Source: Roseateles_C aquae
Lineage (GTDB): Bacteria; Pseudomonadota; Gammaproteobacteria; Burkholderiales; Burkholderiaceae_C
DNA: 64,000 nucleotides
Assembly (NCBI RefSeq): GCF_032337115.1
Contig: NZ_JAVXZY010000013.1
Location: 84,151-148,150 of the forward strand
Reading direction: 5' to 3'
Below the pieces are notes generated by a model, which saw only the letters and a list, made by a program, of their open reading frames with translations, made no database searches and was not told the DNA's origin. Below, in pieces: positions 33,788-41,600 of the stretch. A program made the translations under genes and the position numbers. Position 1 is the stretch's first letter. Each line of letters begins with the position of its first letter.

Positions 33788-34372
33788 ATGCTTGAACAAC
33801 GCATACAACAACAATTCTTCGAGAGTGCCGATCTGCAATACCAGGTCGCCGAAAGCCTCTCGCGCCCGATCTCCGACGCCGCGCAAATGCTGGTCGAGGC
33901 CATTACCGCGGGCGGCCGTGTGCTCTGCGCCGGCCTGGGCCTGGCCGAGCTCGATGCGCGCTATCTTGCCGCCCAGCTGATGGGGCGCTTCGAGCAGGAC
34001 AGGCCAGGCCTGGCCGCACTGCACCTCGATGGTCGTGTCCAACAAGGCAGCGGCAGCATCGATGTCGCCGCAGCGCTGGCGCGCCAGGTTCAGACGCTGG
34101 GCCATCCCGGCGATCTGCTGCTCTTGCTGGATGCCTATGCCGGCAGCGAGCAGCAACTGCCGACGGTGCTGGACGCCGCGCGTGGTCAGGACATGAGTGT
34201 CATCCTGCTCAGCGGCAGCCAGGACGAAGCACTGCGCGCGGCGCTGCTGGACACCGACATCCAGATCCGCATCCCGCACAGCCGCGGCGCCCGCGTGGCC
34301 GAGGCCTTCCGCCTGGTGTCCCACTGCCTTTGTGATGCCATCGATGTGCAACTGCTGGGTGCGGCCGAGTAA
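33788..34372 (+). CDS. SIS-domain protein, DiaA/GmhA-like
   Basis: A 194-residue cytoplasmic SIS-fold protein. Position after yraN matches diaA (yraO), whose product binds DnaA and promotes replication initiation; GmhA is the homologous sedoheptulose 7-phosphate isomerase. Here the normally conserved GNGGSAxDAQH phosphosugar motif is replaced by CAGLGLAELDARYLAAQLM, so isomerase activity looks unlikely, and the DiaA-type role is favoured. TATGAT ends 8 nt before the ATG and there is no Shine-Dalgarno sequence, suggesting a leaderless mRNA. Confidence 0.78.
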   Translation: MLEQRIQQQFFESADLQYQVAESLSRPISDAAQMLVEAITAGGRVLCAGLGLAELDARYLAAQLMGRFEQDRPGLAALHLDGRVQQGSGSIDVAAALARQVQTLGHPGDLLLLLDAYAGSEQQLPTVLDAARGQDMSVILLSGSQDEALRAALLDTDIQIRIPHSRGARVAEAFRLVSHCLCDAIDVQLLGAAE

Positions 34373-34417
34373 GGCTGCAAGCAGCGCCTCCCCTGTGATT
34401 CCTTTCCCGAGAACGCC

Positions 34418-35050
34418 ATGAGTTCAAAAGCCCTGTTTCGTCTGGCCCGCCGGGGCACCTTGATCGCTGCCCTGGCCGCGCTGTGCAGCGCCTGCGCCCC
34501 GCTGATCATGGGAGGCGCGATGGTGGGCGGCGCCCTGGTCGCCACCGACCGCCGCACCTCCGGCACCCAGCTGGAAGACCAGGGCATCGAGATGAAGGTG
34601 TCCAAGCAGCTGCGCGAGCAGCTGGGCGACAAGCTGCACTTCAATGTGAACAGCTACAACCGCTTTGTGCTGCTGACCGGTGAAGCCGATACCGACGCCG
34701 ACCGCGCCGCGGCCGAGCGCATTGCCAGCCAGGTGGAAAACGTCAACCGCGTCGCCAACGAGATCGCCGTCACCTTCAAGAGCTCGCTGAGCGGGCGCTC
34801 CAACGATGTGCTGATCGCCACCAAGGTCAAGGCCAGCCTGGTTGATGCCCGCGACCTGATCTCGAATGCCTTCTACGTCGTCGTCGAGCGCGGCCAGGTC
34901 TATCTGATGGGCCGCGTGACCGAGCGCGAAGCCCACCGCGCCAGCGAGATTGCCCGCGGCGTGGCCGGCGTGCAGAAGGTGGTGCGCATGTTCGAGATCA
35001 TCTCGGAAGAAGAGCTGGCGCGGATTACGCCGAAGCCAGCGAAGCAATGA
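34418..35050 (+). CDS. dolP: BON-domain lipoprotein, DolP-like
   Basis: A 210-residue outer-membrane lipoprotein with signal peptide and lipobox (ALCSAC, cysteine near residue 26) and two BON domains: EMKVSKQLREQLGDKLHFNVNSYNRFVLLTGEAD and IATKVKASLVDARDLISNAFYVVVERGQVYLMGRV. In E. coli DolP (YraP) keeps the outer membrane intact and acts with the BAM system. The genomic context with yraN and a DiaA-like gene supports the name. The stop codon is part of the first of two structured repeats (from 35049). Confidence 0.88.
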   Translation: MSSKALFRLARRGTLIAALAALCSACAPLIMGGAMVGGALVATDRRTSGTQLEDQGIEMKVSKQLREQLGDKLHFNVNSYNRFVLLTGEADTDADRAAAERIASQVENVNRVANEIAVTFKSSLSGRSNDVLIATKVKASLVDARDLISNAFYVVVERGQVYLMGRVTEREAHRASEIARGVAGVQKVVRMFEIISEEELARITPKPAKQ

Positions 35051-35141
35051 GCCCCTCGCCCACGGCCTGCAGCCGTGGGCGGTCCCCCGAGGGGACGCCG
35101 ATACGGTCGCGGAAACCCGCGACAGTACATCGGCTCAGGCC
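35049..35141. repeat. Structured intergenic repeat, copy A
   Basis: The 93-nt unit starts GAGCCCCTCGC and ends GGCTCAGGCC. CCCCTCG pairs with CGAGGGG around an inner hairpin (CCACGGC/GCCGTGG), and a second hairpin (CGCGG/CCGCG) follows. It begins within the dolP stop codon. Copy B, 11 nt further on, has the same frame sequences but different inner arms that still pair. Confidence 0.7.
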
Positions 35142-35152
35142 ACAGCATGCAT

Positions 35153-35242
35153 GAGCCCCTCGCATGCAGCGTGCGCCGCATGCGATCCCCCGAGGGGATG
35201 CCCACGCTGCGGCGGCTTTCCGCCACAGCCTGGGCTCAGGCC
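35153..35242. repeat. Structured intergenic repeat, copy B
   Basis: The 90-nt unit matches copy A in its outer parts (GAGCCCCTCGC ... CCCCCGAGGGGA ... ACAG ... GGCTCAGGCC), with inner arms GCATGC/GCATGC and GGCGG/CCGCC in place of those of copy A. The paired changes suggest selection for structure. The rest of the gap to 35298 shows nothing recognisable. Confidence 0.7.
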
Positions 35243-35297
35243 GCCCTTGGGAGCGGCCCGGCGGGCTGCCTGATGCCCAACTCTCCTTGGTGTGCGA

Positions 35298-36200
35298 TCA
35301 GCGCAAGCGCTTGATCAGGCTGGAGGTGTCGAGCCGGTTGCCGCCGAGGGCCTGGACGTCGGCATAGAACTGGTCGACGAGGGCGGTCAGCGGCAGGCGG
35401 GCACCGTTGCGGCGGGCTTCGTCGAGCACCAGGCCGAGGTCCTTGCGCATCCAGTCGACGGCGAAACCGAAGTTGAACTGGTCGTCGACCATGGTCTTGC
35501 CGCGGTTGTCCATTTGCCAGCTTTGTGCGGCGCCTTTGCCGATCACCTCGAGCACCTGCTTCATGTCCAGGCCCGCCTTGTCGCCAAAGGCGATTGCCTC
35601 GGCCAGGCCTTGGACGATGCCGGCGATGCAGATCTGGTTGACCATCTTGGCCAACTGACCGGCACCGGAATTGCCAACGTGGGTGACGGCCTTGGCCATG
35701 CACAGCGCCACCGGCTGGATCTGCGCGAAGGGGGCCGCGTCGCCACCGCACATCACCGTCAGCGCTCCATTGACGGCGCCGGCCTGCCCGCCCGAGACCG
35801 GCGCGTCGACAAAGTGCAGCCCAAGACGCTGCGCTTCGCCATGCAGCTCGCGCGCCACCTCGGCCGAGGCGGTGGTGTGATCAACAAACACCGCACCGGC
35901 CTTCATGCCGGCAAAGGCACCGTTCTCACCGAGCACCACCGAGCGCAGGTCGTCATCGTTGCCAACGCAGGCAAAGACGATCTCAGCCCCGGCCGCCGCC
36001 TCGCGGGGCGTCGCCGCCGCGCTGCCGCCAAACTCGGCCACCCAGGCCGCCGCCTTGGCCGGCGTGCGGTTGTAGACGGTGACCTGGTGCCCGGCACGGG
36101 CCAGATGACCGGCCATCGGCAGGCCCATCACGCCCAGGCCCAGAAAGGCGACCCGGCGCGGCGTTTGCGGCTCGTAGCTGCGGCTGTTGATGCTGCTCAT
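35298..36200 (-). CDS. Beta-hydroxyacid dehydrogenase (GlxR / 3-hydroxyisobutyrate dehydrogenase family)
   Basis: A 300-residue NAD(P)-dependent oxidoreductase. The Rossmann motif FLGLGVMGLPMAGHLARAG is at residues 18-36, the substrate loop DAPVSGGQAGAVNGALTVMCGG is in the middle, and the catalytic lysine lies in NSGAGQLAKMVNQI. The family includes tartronate semialdehyde reductase (GlxR), 3-hydroxyisobutyrate dehydrogenase and related enzymes, and the substrate cannot be told from the sequence. It is 5 nt downstream of pilU with the same orientation, perhaps co-transcribed by chance. Confidence 0.88.
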   Translation of the reverse strand: MSSINSRSYEPQTPRRVAFLGLGVMGLPMAGHLARAGHQVTVYNRTPAKAAAWVAEFGGSAAATPREAAAGAEIVFACVGNDDDLRSVVLGENGAFAGMKAGAVFVDHTTASAEVARELHGEAQRLGLHFVDAPVSGGQAGAVNGALTVMCGGDAAPFAQIQPVALCMAKAVTHVGNSGAGQLAKMVNQICIAGIVQGLAEAIAFGDKAGLDMKQVLEVIGKGAAQSWQMDNRGKTMVDDQFNFGFAVDWMRKDLGLVLDEARRNGARLPLTALVDQFYADVQALGGNRLDTSSLIKRLR

Positions 36201-36205
36201 GGTGT

Positions 36206-37342
36206 TCAGAGAATGGTCATGTGTTCGGTGCCGGCGGCCAGATCACCGCTGCGCGCACGCTCGCTGTTGAGCTTGATCTGCAGGCGCAGGTCGTTGACGG
36301 AATCGGCATTGCGCAGCGCGTCTTCGTAGTTGACGCGGCCGAACTCGTAGAGGTCGAACAGCGCCTGGTCGAAGGTCTGCATGCCCTGCTCGCGCGAGCG
36401 CTTCATGATTTCCTTCACCTCGCCGACGTCGCCCTTGAAGATCAAGTCCGAGATCAGCGGCGTATTCAGCAGGATCTCCACCGCGGCGACGCGGCCCTTG
36501 CCTTCGCGGCGCGGCAAGAGGCGCTGTGACACGATGGAGCGCAGGTTCAGCGACAGGTCCATCAGCAGCTGGGCGCGGCGCTCTTCAGGGAAGAAGTTGA
36601 TGATGCGGTCCAGCGCCTGATTGGCACTGTTCGCGTGCAGCGTGGCCATGCAGAGGTGGCCGGTCTCGGCAAAGGAGACGGCCAGCTCCATCGTCTCGCG
36701 ATCGCGGATCTCGCCCATCAGGATCACGTCCGGTGCCTGACGCAGCGTGTTCTTCAGTGCCGCCTCCCAGCTGTCGGTATCGATGCCGACCTCACGCTGG
36801 CTGACGATGCAATTCTTGTGCGGGTGAACGAACTCGACCGGGTCCTCGATGGTGATGATGTGGCCGAAGGTGTTCTCGTTGCGATGGTCGACCAAGGCTG
36901 CCAACGTCGTGCTCTTGCCCGAGCCGGTCGCACCGACAACAATCACCAGGCCGCGCTTGGTCAGCACGATGTCCTTCAGGATGGGCGGCAAATCCAACGC
37001 ATCAATCGTTGGCAACTGCTGCGGAATCGTCCGCATCACCAGGCCCACATGACCCTGCTGCACATAGGCGTTGCAGCGGAAACGGCCGATGCCCTGCGGC
37101 GAAATCGCGAAATTGCATTCCTTGTTGCGCTCGAACTCGGCCGCCTGCTTGTCGTTCATGATCGAACGCGCCAACTGCAGCGTGTGCTGGCCGGTGAGCG
37201 GCTGCGGCGACACCTTGGTCACCTTGCCATCGACCTTGATCGCCGGCGGAAAGTCCGCGGTGATGAACAGGTCGGAGCCCTTGCGCGACACCATCAAGCG
37301 CAGCAAGTCGTTAATGAATTTCGATGCCTGATCGCGTTCCAT
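36206..37342 (-). CDS. pilU: Type IV pilus retraction ATPase PilU
   Basis: A PilT paralogue that assists pilus retraction. The 378-residue product has Walker A VGATGSGKSTTL, Walker B ILMGEIRDRETME and the His box HLCMATLHANSANQALDRI followed by NFFPEERRAQLLMDLSLNLRSIVSQRLLPR, a sequence pattern of PilU rather than PilT. The extended C-terminus (ARSGDLAAG) is also PilU-like. Start at the ATG 37342 (MERDQASKF). It lies downstream of pilT in the usual pilTU order, but the gap of 172 nt is longer than usual and holds a short inverted repeat. Confidence 0.94.
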   Translation of the reverse strand: MERDQASKFINDLLRLMVSRKGSDLFITADFPPAIKVDGKVTKVSPQPLTGQHTLQLARSIMNDKQAAEFERNKECNFAISPQGIGRFRCNAYVQQGHVGLVMRTIPQQLPTIDALDLPPILKDIVLTKRGLVIVVGATGSGKSTTLAALVDHRNENTFGHIITIEDPVEFVHPHKNCIVSQREVGIDTDSWEAALKNTLRQAPDVILMGEIRDRETMELAVSFAETGHLCMATLHANSANQALDRIINFFPEERRAQLLMDLSLNLRSIVSQRLLPRREGKGRVAAVEILLNTPLISDLIFKGDVGEVKEIMKRSREQGMQTFDQALFDLYEFGRVNYEDALRNADSVNDLRLQIKLNSERARSGDLAAGTEHMTIL

Positions 37343-37471
37343 GTGCAACTTTCAAATTCAAGCACTGCAGGCGCCGAGCCTGCGTCGTGCCGCTGGATCC
37401 GAAGCGGGCGACCGCAGGTCCGCCCTCTTCCAGCAGAGCCTCAGGGTCCGGCTCCGCCGGCCCGAGAGGCT

Positions 37472-37489
37472 CGCCCCCTTGAGGGGGCG
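37472..37489. repeat. GC-rich palindromic element between pilT and pilU
   Basis: CGCCCCC (37472-37478) and GGGGGCG (37483-37489) form a 7-bp stem with a TTGA loop; the flanks also hold GCGC-type short palindromes. It looks like a REP-type intergenic repeat. Only one copy is in the window, so the repeat status is inferred. Confidence 0.45.
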
Positions 37490-37514
37490 CGCACAGCGCG
37501 TAGGGGGTGGGCCA

Positions 37515-38558
37515 TCAGCCAGGGAAATTCTCAGGGAATTTCGCCTTCGAGCGAGCTTCCGCCGGCGAGATGATGTTGCGCCGGACCAGATCGGTGAGGT
37601 TCTGGTCCAGCGTCTGCATGCCTTGCGAATTGCCGGTCTGGATGGCCGAGTACATCTGCGCCACCTTGTTCTCGCGGATCAGATTGCGAATCGCCGAGGT
37701 GCCGAGCATGATTTCGTGCGCCGCCACCCGGCCCGAGCCATCCTTGAGCTTGCACAGGCTTTGCGAGATCACCGCCACCAGCGATTCCGACACCATCGCA
37801 CGCACCATCTCCTTCTCGGCCGCTGGGAACACGTCGACGATACGATCCACCGTCTTGGCCGCCGAGCTGGTGTGCAGCGTGCCAAAGACCAGGTGGCCGG
37901 TTTCGGCTGCAGTCAGCGCCAGGCGAATGGTTTCCAGATCGCGCATTTCGCCGACCAGCACCGCGTCCGGGTCTTCGCGCAGCGCCGAGCGCAGCGCGTT
38001 CGCGAAGCTCATCGTGTGCGGTCCGACCTCGCGCTGGTTGACCAGGCTCTTCTTTGATTCGTGAACGAATTCGATCGGGTCCTCGATGGTCAGGATGTGG
38101 CCGTACTCGTTCTCGTTCAGGTGATTGACCATGCCGGCCAGCGTGGTCGACTTGCCCGAGCCGGTCGGCCCGGTCACCAGCACCAGGCCGCGCGGCTTCA
38201 TCGCCAACTCGGCAAAGACCTTGGGCGCGTTGAGCTGCTCCAGCGTCAGGATCTTGGACGGAATCGTGCGGAACACCGCGCCGGCGCCGCGGTTCTGGTT
38301 GAAGGCATTGACGCGGAAACGCGCCAGGCCCTGGATTTCGAAGGAGAAGTCAACTTCCAGCGTTTCCTCGTAAGCCTTGCGCTGCGAGTCGTTCATGATG
38401 TCGTAGACCATATCGTGCACCTGACGGTGCTCGAGCGCTTCGACATTGATACGGCGCACATCACCGTGCACGCGAATCATCGGCGGCAGGCCGGCCGAAA
38501 GGTGCAGGTCAGAGGCCTTGTTCTTGACCGAGAATGCCAGCAGTTGAGTGATGTCCAT
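37515..38558 (-). CDS. pilT: Type IV pilus retraction ATPase PilT
   Basis: Hexameric ATPase that depolymerises pili and drives twitching. The 347-residue product starts MDITQLLAFSVKNKASDLHLSAGLPPMIR, has Walker A VTGPTGSGKSTTL, Walker B LVGEMRDLETI and the PilT signature AIRNLIRENKVAQMYSAIQTG near residue 290. Divergent from yggS. Confidence 0.97.
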   Translation of the reverse strand: MDITQLLAFSVKNKASDLHLSAGLPPMIRVHGDVRRINVEALEHRQVHDMVYDIMNDSQRKAYEETLEVDFSFEIQGLARFRVNAFNQNRGAGAVFRTIPSKILTLEQLNAPKVFAELAMKPRGLVLVTGPTGSGKSTTLAGMVNHLNENEYGHILTIEDPIEFVHESKKSLVNQREVGPHTMSFANALRSALREDPDAVLVGEMRDLETIRLALTAAETGHLVFGTLHTSSAAKTVDRIVDVFPAAEKEMVRAMVSESLVAVISQSLCKLKDGSGRVAAHEIMLGTSAIRNLIRENKVAQMYSAIQTGNSQGMQTLDQNLTDLVRRNIISPAEARSKAKFPENFPG

Positions 38559-38585
38559 GGGTGGGCGTTTTTAGCGTGGGCCATT

Positions 38586-39290
38586 ATGGCGACGATCTCC
38601 GAGAACATACAAGAACTGCACCGGCGCATGGCCGCGGCCTGCCTGCGCGCCGGCCGCGAGCAACAAACGCTTACCTTGTTGACGGTCAGCAAGACCTTCC
38701 CCGGCTCCGCCGTGCGCGAAGCCTTTGCCGCCGGCGAACGTCATTTCGGCGAAAACTATGTGCAGGAAGGCCTGGCAAAGATCGAGGAACTGGCCGATCT
38801 GCGTGAGCAGATCCAGTGGCATCTGATCGGCCCCTTGCAAAGCAACAAGACCAAGCCGGTCGCCGCGGCCTTTGATTGGGTGCACAGCGTGGACCGGCTG
38901 AAGATTGCCGAACGCCTGTCCGAGCAGCGCCCCGCCGGCCTCGCGCCGCTGCAGATCTGCCTGCAGGTCAATATCAGCGGCGAGGCCAGCAAGAGCGGGC
39001 TGGCGCCGGCCGAAGTGCCAGGTCTTGCCCGCGCGGTCGCGGCGCTGCCGCGGCTCAGGCTGCGCGGGCTGATGGCGATCCCCGAGCCGGCCAGCGATGC
39101 GGCCGCGCAGCGCCTGCCGCATCGCGCACTGCGCGAGCTGCTGCAGCGGGTCAACGCCGAGGCCGGGTTGCAGCTCGACACGCTGAGCATGGGCATGAGC
39201 GCCGACATGGAAGCTGCGATCGCCGAGGGTGCCACGATGGTGCGCGTGGGCTCGGCCATCTTTGGCCAACGGCATTACCCGAGCGCCTGA
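38586..39290 (+). CDS. yggS: PLP homeostasis protein YggS/PipY
   Basis: A cytoplasmic PLP-binding protein (234 residues, alanine racemase N-terminal fold) that balances free PLP. The PLP lysine lies in LLTVSKTFPGSAVREAF; other family motifs are HFGENYVQEGLAKI, WHLIGPLQSNKTK and LSMGMSADMEAAIAEGATMVRVGSAIFG. Start at 38586. Its neighbour pilT is divergent, as in many proteobacteria. The stop overlaps the next gene's ATG by one base. Confidence 0.95.
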   Translation: MATISENIQELHRRMAAACLRAGREQQTLTLLTVSKTFPGSAVREAFAAGERHFGENYVQEGLAKIEELADLREQIQWHLIGPLQSNKTKPVAAAFDWVHSVDRLKIAERLSEQRPAGLAPLQICLQVNISGEASKSGLAPAEVPGLARAVAALPRLRLRGLMAIPEPASDAAAQRLPHRALRELLQRVNAEAGLQLDTLSMGMSADMEAAIAEGATMVRVGSAIFGQRHYPSA

Positions 39291-39946
39291 TGCGCAAGCT
39301 GCTCTTGAGCCTGACGCTGCTGGCGCTGACGCCTATTCAGGCCGCGCCGTTCGAGGACAGCATCGCCCAGCGCGCGCTGGCCTGCACCCAATGCCATGGC
39401 AAGGAAGGCCGCGCCGGGCCCGATGGCTACTACCCGCGACTGGCTGGCAAGCCGCAAGGCTATCTCTACAACCAATTGCTCAACTTCCGCGATGGCCGCC
39501 GTCACTACGGGCTGATGACTGAGCTGATCGCGCCCCTGAGCGACGCCTATCTGCTCGAGCTGGCCAGCTACTTCGCCTCGCTCGATCTGCCCTACCCGGC
39601 CGCCCGGGGTGACGGCCGGCCCGCACCGGCCCTGCTGCTGCAAGGCGACCGGCAGCGCCAGCTGCCGGCTTGTGTGGCCTGCCATGGCCAGAAGCTGTCG
39701 GGCATGCAGCCGGCCATCCCCGGCCTCTTGGGCCTGCCGCGCGACTATCTGATCGGCCAACTCGGCGCCTGGCGCACTGGCCAACGGCGCGCCCAGGCGC
39801 CTGACTGCATGGGCGAGATCGCCCGTCGGCTGCGGCCCGAGGAAGTGGCCGAGCTGGCGCAATGGCTGGCCGCCCAGCCGGTCCCGGCCGACTACAAGCC
39901 CCAGCCATCGGCCCCGCTGCCGCAGCGCTGCGGCACGCAGCCATGA
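39290..39946 (+). CDS. Diheme cytochrome c
   Basis: A periplasmic electron carrier of 218 residues with a signal peptide (LLLSLTLLALTPIQA) and two heme sites: CTQCH near residue 33 and CVACH near residue 127. The LGL-type axial Met segments are YPRLAGKPQGYLYNQLLNFRDGRR and IPGLLGLPRDYLIGQLGAWRTGQR, typical of the cytochrome c4 family-like diheme proteins. It starts in the yggS stop codon and overlaps the next cytochrome gene by ATGA, so the three form one unit. Confidence 0.92.
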   Translation: MRKLLLSLTLLALTPIQAAPFEDSIAQRALACTQCHGKEGRAGPDGYYPRLAGKPQGYLYNQLLNFRDGRRHYGLMTELIAPLSDAYLLELASYFASLDLPYPAARGDGRPAPALLLQGDRQRQLPACVACHGQKLSGMQPAIPGLLGLPRDYLIGQLGAWRTGQRRAQAPDCMGEIARRLRPEEVAELAQWLAAQPVPADYKPQPSAPLPQRCGTQP

Positions 39947-41217
39947 AGACGCGCCTTGTGCTTGGCGGGCTCGCGGCCGCGCTGGCCCTGGCCCTGGCCG
40001 CCTTGCTGCAGCTGAACCGGCTAGATGAAGGCAGTCCGAGCGCGACATCGGCCGCGCCAGGTGATGCGGCCACACAGCTGAGCCGCGGCGCCTATCTGGC
40101 CCGCGTCGGCAACTGCGCCGGCTGCCACACGGCCGCCGGTGGCGCTCCCTATGCAGGAGGACGTGGCGTACCGACGCCCTTTGGCACCGTCTTCGCGCCC
40201 AACTTGACGCCGGACGCCGCGACAGGCCTCGGCCGCTGGAGCGCCGACGAGTTCTGGCGCGCGCTGCACAACGGCCGCAGCCGTGATGGCCGCCTGCTCA
40301 GCCCGGCCTTTCCCTACGACAACTACACCTTGGTAAGGCGCGACGACGCTGATGCCCTGTTTGCCTATCTGCAGAGCCTGCCCGCCGTCGCGGCGCCGGC
40401 GCGCCCGCACCAGCTGCGCTGGCCCTTTGGCAGCCAGGCCGCGCTGGCGGTCTGGCGGGCGTTCAGCTTCCGCCCTGGCGTCTATCAAGACGATGCGCGC
40501 CAGGACGCCCGCTGGAACCGCGGCGCCTATCTGAGTCAGGGCCTGGCCCATTGCAGCGCCTGCCACGGCAGCCGCAATGCGCTGGGCGCCACGCCGGGGC
40601 CGGAACGATTCGACGGCGCCATGCTCACCGAGCTGGGCTGGTATGCGCCGTCCTTGCACGACCCACGCGAAGCCAGTGTGTCCGGCTGGAGCGAGGCCGA
40701 TTTGCGCCAGTGGCTCCGCAGTGGCCGGCATGAGGGCGCCGCAGCACTCGGGCCGATGGCCGAGGTGGTGCTCGGCAGCACCCAGCATCTGCAGGACGAT
40801 GATCTGGCAGCGATGGCGCGCTATCTGCGCAGCCTGCCGCAGCAGCAGAGCCGGCCGCCCGCGACCCGGCCCGAGCCGGCGCTGCGCCAAATCGGCGCCA
40901 AGCTCTATGAGCAACATTGCGCCGGCTGCCATGGCGCGCAGGGCCGGGGCCAGCGCGGCGCCTATCCGGCCTTGGCCGGCAATCGAACCGTGCTGATGGA
41001 CGAGCCGGCCAACCTGCTGCGCATCATCCAGCGTGGTGGCTTCGCACCCGCCACCGCCGGCAATCCCCGGCCCTTTGGCATGCCGCCCTTTGCCGGGCTG
41101 CTCACTGAGCGCGAGCAGGCCGCCCTGGCCAGTTTCCTGCGCCATGCCTGGGGCAATGAGGCCGCCGATGTGCGTGAGCTGGACGTGCTGCGGCTGCAAA
41201 ACCGCCGCGTCGACTGA
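39943..41217 (+). CDS. Triheme cytochrome c, alcohol-dehydrogenase cytochrome-subunit-like
   Basis: A 424-residue exported protein with an N-terminal membrane helix (LVLGGLAAALALALAALLQL) and three heme sites: CAGCH near residue 63, CSACH near 206 and CAGCH near 326. The pattern RGAYLARVGNCAGCHTAAGGAPYAGGR and TPFGTVFAPNLTPDAATGLG belongs to the cytochrome subunits of membrane-bound alcohol, gluconate or sorbitol dehydrogenases. No dehydrogenase subunit is nearby; it may instead pass electrons with the diheme cytochrome to a terminal oxidase. Confidence 0.9.
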   Translation: MKTRLVLGGLAAALALALAALLQLNRLDEGSPSATSAAPGDAATQLSRGAYLARVGNCAGCHTAAGGAPYAGGRGVPTPFGTVFAPNLTPDAATGLGRWSADEFWRALHNGRSRDGRLLSPAFPYDNYTLVRRDDADALFAYLQSLPAVAAPARPHQLRWPFGSQAALAVWRAFSFRPGVYQDDARQDARWNRGAYLSQGLAHCSACHGSRNALGATPGPERFDGAMLTELGWYAPSLHDPREASVSGWSEADLRQWLRSGRHEGAAALGPMAEVVLGSTQHLQDDDLAAMARYLRSLPQQQSRPPATRPEPALRQIGAKLYEQHCAGCHGAQGRGQRGAYPALAGNRTVLMDEPANLLRIIQRGGFAPATAGNPRPFGMPPFAGLLTEREQAALASFLRHAWGNEAADVRELDVLRLQNRRVD

Positions 41218-41462
41218 GCCCCCTCGCTGGCAGCCGTGACGCCTCGGTGACACAAGCCCCCAGCCAGGGGGTGAAGACGATCACTCGCGCGCATTCCTTC
41301 ACAGTGACGCGCACTTGCCATGGATCAAAACCGGGCGAACGCGCAGACACTGCCAGCGTTCTTCGGCGACACCGTTTCGCGCCGCTTCCGCAGCCCCGAC
41401 ATCTTTGTGCCAGCGATGAGAGATTTGTCACACAGCCCGGTCTTGCAAAGGGCTAACCCCCA

Positions 41463-41490
41463 TCAAGTGCCGTGCCCCTCGGCCCGATAT
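41463..41490 (+). promoter_or_regulatory. Putative sigma-28 (FliA) promoter for the chemoreceptor gene
   Basis: TCAAGTGC (41463-41470) and CCCGATAT (41483-41490) are spaced by 12 nt, close to the flagellar sigma-28 consensus used by betaproteobacterial chemotaxis genes. It lies about 110 nt before the MCP start. The remainder of the 383-nt gap after the cytochrome gene holds a short CCCCC/GGGGG hairpin near 41257-41271 and nothing else I recognise. Confidence 0.5.
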
Positions 41491-41600
41491 GCAGACATCA
41501 GGCGCCTCGTCGTTGGGGCCAGGTCTTGCCTGCTGCAGCGCTGAGCGCCTGCACCTGTACGGGTACCGACAACAACCATATCGCTCCGAGGATTTCGCCG

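Noticed and set aside
35101..35297. A short coding region after dolP
   Set aside because: The small open frames follow the structured repeats and have no ribosome-binding site or coding signal.
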